NCBI GenBank assembly: GCA_937974245.1
Contig: CALJKV010000064.1
Span: forward strand, 1 to 64,000
DNA: 64,000 nt
Direction of reading: 5' to 3'
DNA from: an uncultured Chloroflexota bacterium
Lineage (GTDB): Bacteria; Chloroflexota; Anaerolineae; Aggregatilineales; Phototrophicaceae
The notes under the pieces: model-generated
What the model was told of the DNA's origin: nothing
Seen by the model: only the letters and a program-made list of their open reading frames with translations
The model's database searches: none
Made by a program: the position numbers and the translations under genes
Shown: piece after piece, positions 1-7,950 of the stretch
Position numbering within the stretch: the stretch's first letter is position 1
Layout: each line of letters opens with the position of its first letter

Positions 1-178
1 CCGCTGCCAACGCACCTTCTTTTTCCCTTTTTTGTTTCCTCTTCCCCTTGATTATTTTTCTTCTTCCATATCCCATATTATTTACGGCAATTCACAAAAA
101 CTCAACAGATTCCCTTTCGTTTTTCCCTTATGATGATTCTGTAATGTAAAGTCAGGACTCATGCAGAGGGAATGAATT

Positions 179-469
179 ATGAGCTACAGTGACCTTGTTT
201 ATCAACTAGGGCAGCGTTACACCCAGGTAATGCAGCAAAACCCTGACGAACAGTACCCCCAGATCACCGGCAATCTCTCTGACTTGCTGGATACCAATGC
301 ACTGAATGACCTCCCGCCGCTTCAGGGGGAATATCGTATTGCCTACTATGACAGCGATGGCTCGAACCATCTGCTGGAGGTGAGTTTTGGGCTTGGCACA
401 TATGAGGCTGTCGGAAAGCCTGCTGCCAATCCACCTTTCTATGATTCTTCAGCATCCTGGAAGGCATGA
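179..469 (+). CDS. Hypothetical 96-aa protein
   Basis: I do not recognise this small acidic protein. It is soluble: no signal peptide or membrane segment is visible, and it is rich in Tyr, Asp and Asn. The start is supported by a purine-rich ribosome site (GAGGGAA) about seven bases before the ATG. The preceding 178 bases are a non-coding, strikingly pyrimidine-rich stretch (about positions 15-75) followed by AT-rich sequence that may hold its promoter, but no clear -35/-10 pair was found. The next gene on the same strand follows after about 140 bases, so a common transcript is possible but not shown. Confidence 0.55.
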   Translation: MSYSDLVYQLGQRYTQVMQQNPDEQYPQITGNLSDLLDTNALNDLPPLQGEYRIAYYDSDGSNHLLEVSFGLGTYEAVGKPAANPPFYDSSASWKA

Positions 470-611
470 TTCTTTAGCAGCTCGCCACCGGTTTTATTCG
501 CTAAAACGAACCTCAGCTGATCGTGCTGGGGTTGCTTTTTATCCACAAAGAAAATTCGACTATATCCGGCCCGAACTAGCCTCCCGGTCTTTCGTCGTGT
601 ACACTCAGGTT

Positions 612-932
612 ATGACAGATAATTTACTGCCGCAATCGAAAGGTCGCCCTTACTGGATGGTGGTGCATATCACCCACGATCTTAGTTTGGCGCATCTTGT
701 TGCCGGGCGGCTTGAACACGAGGGCATCCCGGCCCTGGTGGTGCCAGTTGCGGGTGCCAGCGCGATGGGTTTACACATTGGTATGATGGGCGAGGTCAAG
801 GTATTGGTGCATCCAACCCACTATGACGGCGCCCTGAATATCCTGGATGCTGGCGGCGGGGATGCACCCGGGTTGCCAGCTAACACTGACGATATCTTGT
901 TTGGTGACGACGATGAACAATACATTGACTGA
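612..932 (+). CDS. DUF2007-like putative signal-transducing protein
   Basis: A 106-residue soluble protein. The block beginning near residue 20 (AHLVAGRLEHEGIPALVV) and continuing to a hydrophobic strand with VLVHPTHYDGAL matches the pattern of the small DUF2007 ferredoxin-like fold, in which a protein reads 'levels of two domains'; the biochemical role of that family is poorly defined. The reading frame is open further upstream (to 387), but the ATG at 612 starts the conserved part and the upstream extension reads like non-coding sequence. Its 3' end overlaps the next gene by 20 bases, implying translational coupling with the P1-family peptidase. Confidence 0.6.
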   Translation: MTDNLLPQSKGRPYWMVVHITHDLSLAHLVAGRLEHEGIPALVVPVAGASAMGLHIGMMGEVKVLVHPTHYDGALNILDAGGGDAPGLPANTDDILFGDDDEQYID

Positions 933-1893
933 TGTACCCGGCATATTAGTCGGACATGCGACCCACCTGGAAGGCGCAACAGGCTGCACTGTGATACTGT
1001 GTCCACCGGGAACGGTAGGCGGCGTCGATCAACGAGGCGGCGGGCCTGGTACTCGTGAAACTGACTTACTGCGTCCGACTCGTGGGATGGAACAGGTCAA
1101 CAGTGTGGTGCTGGCGGGCGGGAGCGCCTTCGGGTTAGCGGCGGCGGATGGCGCGATGCGTTATCTTGAAGAACATGAGATTGGGTATCGGGCGATTTCC
1201 GACGTGATTGTGCCGATTGTCCCCACTGCGATTGTGTTCGATTTGCTGGTGGGTCAACCAGGGATTCGCCCTGATGCCGTGATGGGTTATGCGGCCTGCG
1301 AAGCTGCCGTAAGTGACCCGGTACCTCAAGGGACGGTGGGCGCGGGGACGGGCTGCCGGATTGGGGCGATGTGGGGCAACGAGTTTGCCGTAAAGGGTGG
1401 TGTTGGTTCGGCCAGTGTTGATCTGGGTGGTGGTTTGGTCGTCGCGGCGCTCATGGTGGTGAACGCTTTTGGTGATATTCTAGATGAAAACGGTGCGATT
1501 ATGGCCGGGCTGCGCCAGCAAGACGGAAGCGGGTTTGCGGATATGCTGCACCAGTTCAAATCCTTGGCGCAGGTTATCCCGCCGCAAGCTGGGCGTGAAA
1601 ACACCGTGATTGGGGTGGTGGCGACCAATGCCCATTTGAGCAAGGCGCATATCAACAAAGTTGCGGAAATGGGGCAGGCTGGGGTAGCGCGGGCTGTGCG
1701 CCCGGCACACACGATGTACGATGGTGATACTCTGTTTTCCCTGACAACCGGAGAAATTCCTGCCAACGTGAGTGTGGTTGGGGCGTATGCCGCAGAAGTT
1801 GTCGCTGCGGCGATTCGTAACGCGGTACGAGCGGCAGTTTCGTTGGGCGGTGTGCGGTCATGGCAGGAGATAAATTCTTCTCTTAAAGTTTAA
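913..1893 (+). CDS. P1 family peptidase (DmpA-like, MEROPS S58)
   Basis: A 326-residue enzyme of the DmpA/L-aminopeptidase D-esterase type, which are Ntn-like hydrolases that self-cleave into two chains and remove N-terminal residues or hydrolyse beta-peptides. Visible hallmarks: an N-terminal VPGILVGHAT segment, GGGPGTRETDLL, LAGGSAFGLAAADG, a central GAGTGC stretch, KGGVGSAS and the strand ending in VVNAFGD. Length fits the shorter bacterial P1 group. The ATG at 913 lies inside the end of the preceding gene; an earlier in-frame start would run far into that gene. GGTGACG upstream may serve as ribosome site. Cytoplasmic; no signal peptide seen. Substrate cannot be told from sequence. Confidence 0.85.
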   Translation: MNNTLTDVPGILVGHATHLEGATGCTVILCPPGTVGGVDQRGGGPGTRETDLLRPTRGMEQVNSVVLAGGSAFGLAAADGAMRYLEEHEIGYRAISDVIVPIVPTAIVFDLLVGQPGIRPDAVMGYAACEAAVSDPVPQGTVGAGTGCRIGAMWGNEFAVKGGVGSASVDLGGGLVVAALMVVNAFGDILDENGAIMAGLRQQDGSGFADMLHQFKSLAQVIPPQAGRENTVIGVVATNAHLSKAHINKVAEMGQAGVARAVRPAHTMYDGDTLFSLTTGEIPANVSVVGAYAAEVVAAAIRNAVRAAVSLGGVRSWQEINSSLKV

Positions 1894-2028
1894 ACAAATC
1901 GCCCTTAATACTTAACAATGGCTTGATAGTCTACTCTGATGAATACACCGAACCGAATTTACCGTGTTGAAGTGAGGTCAATTCACCCGGCTTCTCCAAA
2001 AGAGTATGTGGATAAGGTCAGAGAACGC

Positions 2029-2715
2029 ATGGCAAAAGTCTTGATTATTGAGGATGAGCAAATCCTCGCTAACAACCTGGCGGATAAACTCCGTGCCGAA
2101 GGGTTTACTGTGATCACGTCTCCCGATGGCGAAGACGGTCTAGAAAAAGTTCGCAGCGAGCATCCCGATTTGATTGTGCTGGATATTATGCTCCCGGGCC
2201 TGGACGGTTTGAGTCTGTGCCGCATCGTACGGCGCGACACCTCTACCGCCCATATTCCGATCATTATGCTGACAGCGCGCGGCACCGAAGTGGATAAAAT
2301 CGTTGGCCTCGAAAGTGGCGCGGATGACTACGTGGTCAAGCCTGTGGCGCTGGGTGAGTTTCTTGCGCGGGTACGGGCTGTCATGCGGCGCGTGCCGGGG
2401 CGAATGGTCATCCAGGATAAACTCGTGTCATCTGATCTGGAAGTCAGCCTGACCGGACGGCGTGTTTTCAAGGGTGATACCGAAGTAAAGTTGAGCAACA
2501 AAGAGTTCGATTTGCTGGTTGAACTCATGCGCAATCGCGGTATTGTCCTCTCCCGTGATTTGATCCTGACAAAAGTGTGGGGATATGACTACTTTGTGGA
2601 TAAACGGACGGTAGATGTGCATATTCGCTGGCTGCGGGAAAAGATTGAGAATGATGCATCCAGTCCACAGCGGATTGTGACCGTGCGCGGTGTGGGGTAT
2701 CGTTTCGAAGGATAG
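2029..2715 (+). CDS. OmpR/PhoB-type response regulator
   Basis: A 228-residue two-component response regulator. The receiver domain spans about residues 1-118, with the acidic pair in IIEDE, phosphoacceptor Asp52 in VLDIMLPG and the conserved Lys in VVKPVA. The C-terminal winged helix (about 130-228) ends in the typical TVRGVGYRFE. It binds DNA when phosphorylated. An upstream in-frame ATG at 1939 would add 30 residues unlike the family, so I place the start at 2029. The histidine kinase gene begins 18 bases after the stop, so the two form a cognate operon. Similar to PhoP/PhoB regulators, but target genes are unknown. Confidence 0.9.
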   Translation: MAKVLIIEDEQILANNLADKLRAEGFTVITSPDGEDGLEKVRSEHPDLIVLDIMLPGLDGLSLCRIVRRDTSTAHIPIIMLTARGTEVDKIVGLESGADDYVVKPVALGEFLARVRAVMRRVPGRMVIQDKLVSSDLEVSLTGRRVFKGDTEVKLSNKEFDLLVELMRNRGIVLSRDLILTKVWGYDYFVDKRTVDVHIRWLREKIENDASSPQRIVTVRGVGYRFEG

Positions 2716-2733
2716 AAGGCTGCGGAATACCAT

Positions 2734-4047
2734 ATGACTGAGACTGTCCTGCTGGCGGCGCTGATATTGACCGCCGCTTTTGCTGTATATCGTGAGCGGG
2801 TACTGCGGGCCGAAGCTGCCCGGAATGACCGGCGAGTAGCCGATTTACAGCGCATTCTGGCGGAGATGCAAACAGATAACCAGAAGCACCCGGTTCTGGG
2901 AGAGTTGCCAGCACGCGATTCGCATCTATCTGCTGTTGAGCAAGATTTGCCTGCTGTCCGGCACGGATTGGAGGCATCCCAGGCTGATTGGGACTACAAA
3001 AAAGCCCTGATTCTGACACTGGCGAACACCGCTTCCGATGCGGTGATGGTACTGGACGAAACACGCAGCATTATCGCTATCAACCAGAGCGCGGAATCGT
3101 TGTTTGAATGCGAGCGCCCGATAGGTGAAAGCCTGCTGGCCGTGACCAACCTACCTGATCTGGATATGATGGTTGAAAACGTGATCGTCAATGACGAACA
3201 TGAATTGGAGGAACAAGTCACCATTGGCAAGCAGATCTACCATGTTGTGGCGCGGCTCATTCTTCGCGACGGGCATACCTTTATTGGCCTGAGGTTGCAG
3301 GACATCACAAATCTTGTCCGCCTGAACCGGGCGCGGCGTGAGATGGTTGCCAATATCTCGCACGAACTGCGGACGCCAATTGCCAATATTCGGCTGATTA
3401 TTGACAGCCTGTTCCACGAAGATGAAAAACCGAAACGTAAGCGCAGTATTTCTTCACTGCAAGCTATCGCTCGCGAAACCGATTCGCTGCTCTGGATTAT
3501 GCAGGAAATGCTTGATCTTTCGATGATCGAGTCCGGGCAGGCCATTGTTCGCATGGTGGAGGTCTCCCTGCCTGACCTGGTGAATGATTCGCTGGAGCGC
3601 ATGTTTGAACAGGCCGCTGCAAAAAACGTGAAAATCATCCAAGACTTACCTGAAAAACTGCCCGTTCTGGGTGATTGGGATCAAATTCGCCGGGTGCTGG
3701 TGAACCTGGTGCATAATGCGATTAAGTGGTCCCCGCAAGATGGAACGGTCACGATTCGGGCTGTGGCAGAAGTGGATGAAGTCGCAGTAAGCGTGGCTGA
3801 TGAAGGCCCTGGAGTGCCGGAAGATCAGGTAGATCGCATCTTCGAGCGCTTCTACCAGGTGGATGCCTCTCGTTCCGGTGGTGAAGGCACCGGGTTAGGG
3901 CTGGCGATCTGTAAGCACATTGTTGAGGCTCACGGCGGTCGTATCTGGGCGGAAAGCAATGCGATCGTGGGCGGCGGCCTTTTCAAATTTACGCTGGCGC
4001 TTGCTGGTTCTTCTGAGTCCTTCGAAACAGCGTTACGCTCACAATAA
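2734..4047 (+). CDS. Membrane-linked sensor histidine kinase with PAS domain
   Basis: A 437-residue kinase, probable partner of the response regulator just upstream. The N terminus carries a single hydrophobic segment (about residues 4-19), followed by a charged, coiled-coil-like stretch, then a PAS-like domain (about 90-190). The H box NISHELRTPIANIRL places the phosphorylated histidine at residue 210. The HATPase domain shows the N box (Asn328 in LVHNAIKW), the G1 motif DEGPGVP and the G2 loop GEGTGLGLAI. The organisation resembles PhoR/ResE kinases, though with only one membrane segment and hence no extracellular loop, suggesting the PAS domain senses a cytoplasmic cue. Confidence 0.88.
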   Translation: MTETVLLAALILTAAFAVYRERVLRAEAARNDRRVADLQRILAEMQTDNQKHPVLGELPARDSHLSAVEQDLPAVRHGLEASQADWDYKKALILTLANTASDAVMVLDETRSIIAINQSAESLFECERPIGESLLAVTNLPDLDMMVENVIVNDEHELEEQVTIGKQIYHVVARLILRDGHTFIGLRLQDITNLVRLNRARREMVANISHELRTPIANIRLIIDSLFHEDEKPKRKRSISSLQAIARETDSLLWIMQEMLDLSMIESGQAIVRMVEVSLPDLVNDSLERMFEQAAAKNVKIIQDLPEKLPVLGDWDQIRRVLVNLVHNAIKWSPQDGTVTIRAVAEVDEVAVSVADEGPGVPEDQVDRIFERFYQVDASRSGGEGTGLGLAICKHIVEAHGGRIWAESNAIVGGGLFKFTLALAGSSESFETALRSQ

Positions 4048-4055
4048 GTTTAACA

Positions 4056-4082
4056 TTGGCGCATTATTTTCCGTGATATACT
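4056..4082 (+). promoter_or_regulatory. Putative extended -10 promoter for the ABM gene
   Basis: TGATATACT (4074-4082) is an extended -10 element (TGn plus a 5/6 match to TATAAT). TTGGCG at 4056-4061 could be a -35 although the 15-base spacer is short. It sits about 60-70 bases before the downstream gene and just after the histidine kinase stop. Confidence 0.4.
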
Positions 4083-4153
4083 GAATTTGAATCAAAATCG
4101 TTTCAACGCAACAGCACGCACTCAAATCCCAGAGAAGTTTTATGAGGTGTGTT

Positions 4154-4483
4154 ATGTATGCACAGGTTACACAGATTCAGGTTCCGTTCAATAAGATGGG
4201 TGAGCTGCGCCGGGTGATTGAAAATGAATATTTCCCTGTAATTCGCCAGCGTCCGGGGTTTATGGCTGCCTATTTATTGGAGCAGGTGGATGACCAGGAC
4301 TGCGCCCAACTGACTATCTTTTGGGATGACCAGGCCGCTGTCGAGAGTTTTCACCGTACTGGCTTGTTGGAGGCCTCGGTACAGGCGCTTGCCGCCCATG
4401 TGCCGGGCATTCATTTGCGCCGCCAGGGGTATCTCGTGAGGGTGGCGATGCGCGGACAACCGGCAGCGGAGGCGGCTGGTTGA
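4154..4483 (+). CDS. ABM-domain (antibiotic biosynthesis monooxygenase fold) protein
   Basis: A 109-residue dimeric alpha+beta barrel-type protein. It begins with the strand YAQVTQIQV, has the helix VIENEYFPVIRQRPGFMAAYLLE and the strand CAQLTIFWDDQAAVESFH, the usual ABM layout. Family members act as small monooxygenases, haem-degrading enzymes or stress proteins; none of those functions can be assigned here. Two starts are possible: ATG 4142 (preceded by AGAGAAG) and ATG 4154 (preceded by GAGGTG); I prefer 4154 because the conserved strand starts there. It is flanked by its own promoter and by a convergent terminator, so it is probably monocistronic. Confidence 0.7.
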   Translation: MYAQVTQIQVPFNKMGELRRVIENEYFPVIRQRPGFMAAYLLEQVDDQDCAQLTIFWDDQAAVESFHRTGLLEASVQALAAHVPGIHLRRQGYLVRVAMRGQPAAEAAG

Positions 4484-4505
4484 TCACTTCTTTTTCACCG
4501 GAACG

Positions 4506-4531
4506 AAAAACCAGGGAGCGGTGCCCCCTGG
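4506..4531 (-). terminator. Rho-independent terminator of gpmI
   Basis: CCAGGG (4511-4516) pairs with CCCTGG (4526-4531). On the minus strand the hairpin is followed by TTTTTCGTTC, so it ends the leftward gpmI transcript 30 bases after the stop codon. Confidence 0.65.
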
Positions 4532-4559
4532 CTTGATTATCGTGTCTCGATACGGCGGC

Positions 4560-6128
4560 TTAGGCCGTGCCACCCTCTTTTGCCGCGTTGTTTCGTACAG
4601 ACCAGAAATCCACCAGACTACGTCCGGTCATCTCCTCCGGTTGGGGGATTTCCAGTAAATCCAGCACCGTTGGCGCAATATCCGCCAGAATGCCGCGTGG
4701 GAACAGACGGAAGTACCCTTCCCCGATTACGAACAGCGATACCGGGTTGGTTGTGTGATAGGTGTGCGCTTCGCCCGTTGCTTCTTCTACCATGCGTTCA
4801 CAGTTGCCATGATCGGCGGTCACAATGGCAATACCACCCTTCGTAATCACCGCATCAACCAGCTTGCCGACACATTCATCCACCGTCTCAACCGCTTTAA
4901 TGGCCGCGGGGAGTGACCCGGTATGGCCGACCATATCCGGGTTGGCGAAGTTGATGAGAATGAAGTCATCATCGTTTGTTTGCAGCCGTTGGAGCGTTGC
5001 CTCGGCCAGTTCGTAGGCGCTCATCTCCGGCTGGAGGTCGTAGGTAGCGACCTTGGGGGAGGGGATAATCGCCCGGTCTTCACCCGGGTATGGTTCTTCG
5101 TTACGCCCGTTGAAGAAGAACGTTACGTGCGGGTACTTCTCGGTTTCTGCCGAATGATACTGTTTGCGCTCGTGTTTGCTTAACCACTCGGCCAACGTGT
5201 TTGTCAGCAGTTCTACCGGGAAGAGTACATTGACCGGCAGACTCTCTTCGTATTCGGTGAAAGTCAGCAGATGCAGCCCCTCAATGAAGTCTGACTCACT
5301 AAATCCATCCTGCCCCTTAATAGCGAAACCCCGGACAATCTGGCGCATTCGGTCAGCGCGGAAGTTGTAGAAGATGAGGGTGTCACCGCTTTCGACCTTC
5401 AGGCTGTCATCGTCCCCGATCACGACTGGCACAATGAACTCGTCAGTTACGTGCTGGTCATAGGAAGCCCGAATCGCTTCGCGGGCTGTCGCCAGTCGTT
5501 CGCCCTGGCGGTAGACCATCGCATCATAGGCCTTGCGTGTGCGTTCCCAGCGTTTATCCCGATCCATCGCATAATAACGCCCACTGACAGTAGCGATGAC
5601 GCCATGCCGTATGCTGGCGATCTTCTTTTCGAGGTTGCCCAGGAAGTCTACACCACTATTGGGCGGGGTGTCGCGCCCATCGGTAATGACATGCACCACG
5701 GTTTGCACATCGTGGGCTTTGGCCGCATCCAGCAGGGCAAACAGATGGCGCTCATGACTATGGACGCCACCTGGCCCCAGCAGGCCGATGAGGTGAACCT
5801 TTTTGCCATTCTTTTTGGCGCTGGTGAAAGCATCTGCCAACTGCGCTCTGCTCGCCAAGGTGTTCTGTTTAATCGCGTTATCAATCCGGCTGATGTCCTG
5901 GTACACAACGCGCCCTGCGCCTAGGTTCAGATGTCCGACTTCGGAATTTCCCATCTGGTCGGGGACAAGGCCGACTGCTTCGCCAGATGCGTCCACGATA
6001 GAGCGTTCAAGTGTTCGCATCCAGCGGTCATAATTGGGGGTGCTGCTCTGGAGAACCGCGTTGCCATGTTCCATTTCGCGGATGCCCCAGCCGTCCATAA
6101 TTACCAACATCACGGGCTTATGTGCCAT
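4560..6128 (-). CDS. gpmI: 2,3-bisphosphoglycerate-independent phosphoglycerate mutase
   Basis: A 522-residue metal-dependent enzyme of glycolysis and gluconeogenesis that interconverts 3- and 2-phosphoglycerate through a phosphoserine. It has the alkaline-phosphatase-superfamily metal site (Asp12 in MDGWG), the catalytic Ser62 in NSEVGHLN, the HVITDGRDTPP segment, the phosphatase-domain loop and the C-terminal metal cluster IVTADHGNCE. Length is normal for the family (about 510-530). It stands alone on the minus strand, with a clear terminator just downstream. Confidence is high because all active-site blocks are present. Confidence 0.97.
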   Translation of the reverse strand: MAHKPVMLVIMDGWGIREMEHGNAVLQSSTPNYDRWMRTLERSIVDASGEAVGLVPDQMGNSEVGHLNLGAGRVVYQDISRIDNAIKQNTLASRAQLADAFTSAKKNGKKVHLIGLLGPGGVHSHERHLFALLDAAKAHDVQTVVHVITDGRDTPPNSGVDFLGNLEKKIASIRHGVIATVSGRYYAMDRDKRWERTRKAYDAMVYRQGERLATAREAIRASYDQHVTDEFIVPVVIGDDDSLKVESGDTLIFYNFRADRMRQIVRGFAIKGQDGFSESDFIEGLHLLTFTEYEESLPVNVLFPVELLTNTLAEWLSKHERKQYHSAETEKYPHVTFFFNGRNEEPYPGEDRAIIPSPKVATYDLQPEMSAYELAEATLQRLQTNDDDFILINFANPDMVGHTGSLPAAIKAVETVDECVGKLVDAVITKGGIAIVTADHGNCERMVEEATGEAHTYHTTNPVSLFVIGEGYFRLFPRGILADIAPTVLDLLEIPQPEEMTGRSLVDFWSVRNNAAKEGGTA

Positions 6129-6233
6129 CGTTATCTGCCTGCTTTCATCTGTGACGAAGATTTTTCAACTCATTTAGCTTTGCCACCCTTAGTTTTAGCA
6201 CGCCCCTCGCCCGCGTCAAGTGACAGATAGCAC

Positions 6234-6701
6234 TCATCCTGTCTGAATATCGCTGGTTCGTTGATCGGATGGAGGTTGGCCGGTGTTCGGCGTGCCGGTC
6301 ACGGCGTATACCAGCACACCCAGCGACGACACAGCGAATCCGCCGATGATGCCGATGGCCTGCAATTGGCCGAGCAGGATGTCCGTTTCGCTCATCAGGT
6401 GCGACCCGAACCCCAGCACGTCAGCCATGCCGGACATACCGGCAAAAACCAGGCCGGTCATTGCCAACCGGATGCCGATCTGCTGCGCGAGGTTGGCGGA
6501 CTGGTACGGGTAGAAGTTGAATTTCACGTAGATGAGTGCCCCCAGGATAAGCAGCATGAACCCGATCAGGATGGTGAAGATCTGCATGATGCCGAATCCG
6601 GCGGTGGGGTCCAGGCCGGTCAAGCCGGGGAACAGCCCCATAAGGGTGAGTACCACTCCTAATGCGCCGACCACAATCCCAAATTGTGCGACTCGAATCA
6701 T
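6234..6701 (-). CDS. Small integral membrane protein, unknown function
   Basis: A 155-residue protein that I do not recognise. It contains four hydrophobic stretches typical of membrane helices (about residues 4-26, 36-58, 78-100 and 112-135), separated by short loops, and a polar C-terminal tail rich in Thr, Gln and Pro. The start at 6701 is preceded by a good ribosome site (GAGGATAGG), and lies 7 bases after the dipeptidase stop codon, so it is almost certainly co-transcribed with that enzyme. The link may be only positional. Confidence 0.6.
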   Translation of the reverse strand: MIRVAQFGIVVGALGVVLTLMGLFPGLTGLDPTAGFGIMQIFTILIGFMLLILGALIYVKFNFYPYQSANLAQQIGIRLAMTGLVFAGMSGMADVLGFGSHLMSETDILLGQLQAIGIIGGFAVSSLGVLVYAVTGTPNTGQPPSDQRTSDIQTG

Positions 6702-6708
6702 GCTTGAC

Positions 6709-7785
6709 CTATCCTCTCGGCAGTGATTGGCGCAGCTTCCGCAGCATATTGCCGCCCAGGATCGCGGTAATGTCACCTTCGCTATAGCCGCGTTCGCGCA
6801 GCGCCCCGCCAATATGCCACAAGTCTGTCACGGTTTCCAGTCCGTCCGGGATACTATCGGCACCAAATCCGCCGTCAAAGTCACTCCCCAGGCCGACATG
6901 CGCCGCACTGCCGGTCAGTTGGCAGATATAGTCCACTACGTCCAGCACCCGTGAAAGTGGGACTTGAGACTTGTGGGAGGTAGAAGTCCACTCATCCGAA
7001 AGGAACGAGTTATACAACACAATGCCGATAACGCCGTCGCGCTCGGCCAATTGGCGGATAGCGGCATCGGATAAATGACGGTCACTGTTACGAAAGTAGC
7101 GTGGGTTGCTGTGGCTGGCGATGATCGGGCCAGGGTAATAATCGAGCGCCTCGAAACAGGCCTTTTCCGCGAGGTGGGAAAGGTCCAGAATGGCATTATA
7201 ATCGGCCATCACGTCCAGCAGCTCGTAGCCGAGTCTCGTCAGTGGGCCAGGATGTCCGGTGCCGCCTGCATAGCGGGTTTCCTGCCAGGCCGGGCCAACC
7301 AGTCGCACGCCCCGCTCATGCCATTCCGCGAACTGCTGCGGCTCGATAATCGGGTCGGCATTTTCCATGAGAATCACCAGCCCCTGACAGTGGTCGTTTA
7401 CGTCTTTGCCGTCCTTCCACGTTTCCAGCACCGCGTCGAGATCAGCGAGGGTTCTGACCAACCGCACTTTATCGGTTTCATCAGCCAGCCGGTTGTAATA
7501 ATCCATTTGCTGTCCCGCCAGGCGGTAGGCTTCGCCAGCGTCAGCATAGGCCACTCTGTTCCAGGGCGAAGCGTCACTGTTTTTGCGGCGGGGCGCGACA
7601 AATAACGTGCTGAATACCAGTGCCACCCGCCCTAACAGGGCATCTGGCAGGCCAACCGTTGCCCGCCCATTGATAAGTTCCGTGCCTTGCTCCAGGCGTC
7701 GGGTCTCCCAGGCGCTATGGCGATAGTCCCGCCCGAAGCACAGCGCGTTATATGCAATATCCTCGTGCGCGTCAACAACTATCAT
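6709..7785 (-). CDS. Membrane dipeptidase (peptidase family M19)
   Basis: A 358-residue zinc dipeptidase of the amidohydrolase superfamily. The N-terminal metal motif HED (His7, Asp9) is present, as are the strand ending in DLSH, the ASHSNPRYF block, and GLGSDFDG near the C terminus, all characteristic of renal-dipeptidase-like enzymes. Such enzymes hydrolyse L,D or L,L dipeptides; bacterial members may recycle D-amino-acid peptides. No signal peptide is visible, so it is likely cytoplasmic. It is the first gene of a two-gene leftward unit with the small membrane protein. Confidence 0.9.
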   Translation of the reverse strand: MIVVDAHEDIAYNALCFGRDYRHSAWETRRLEQGTELINGRATVGLPDALLGRVALVFSTLFVAPRRKNSDASPWNRVAYADAGEAYRLAGQQMDYYNRLADETDKVRLVRTLADLDAVLETWKDGKDVNDHCQGLVILMENADPIIEPQQFAEWHERGVRLVGPAWQETRYAGGTGHPGPLTRLGYELLDVMADYNAILDLSHLAEKACFEALDYYPGPIIASHSNPRYFRNSDRHLSDAAIRQLAERDGVIGIVLYNSFLSDEWTSTSHKSQVPLSRVLDVVDYICQLTGSAAHVGLGSDFDGGFGADSIPDGLETVTDLWHIGGALRERGYSEGDITAILGGNMLRKLRQSLPRG

Positions 7786-7950
7786 GAAGAATTAACCTTA
7801 CTATGTTATGAATCCTGCTTAATTGTACGCGCCGCAGTGCAAAAAGCCAAAGGCCATCCACCTTTTGTAACACTTTGGCAAGAATTGGCAACTAGGGTAA
7901 GGACACTGGTGAATAAGTGTAACTACTGCTGGAAAAAGGGAGTCGCCGGC

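Noticed and set aside
387..611. Upstream extension of the DUF2007-like gene
   Set aside because: The added residues read like an out-of-frame stretch of the previous gene; conserved part begins at ATG 612.
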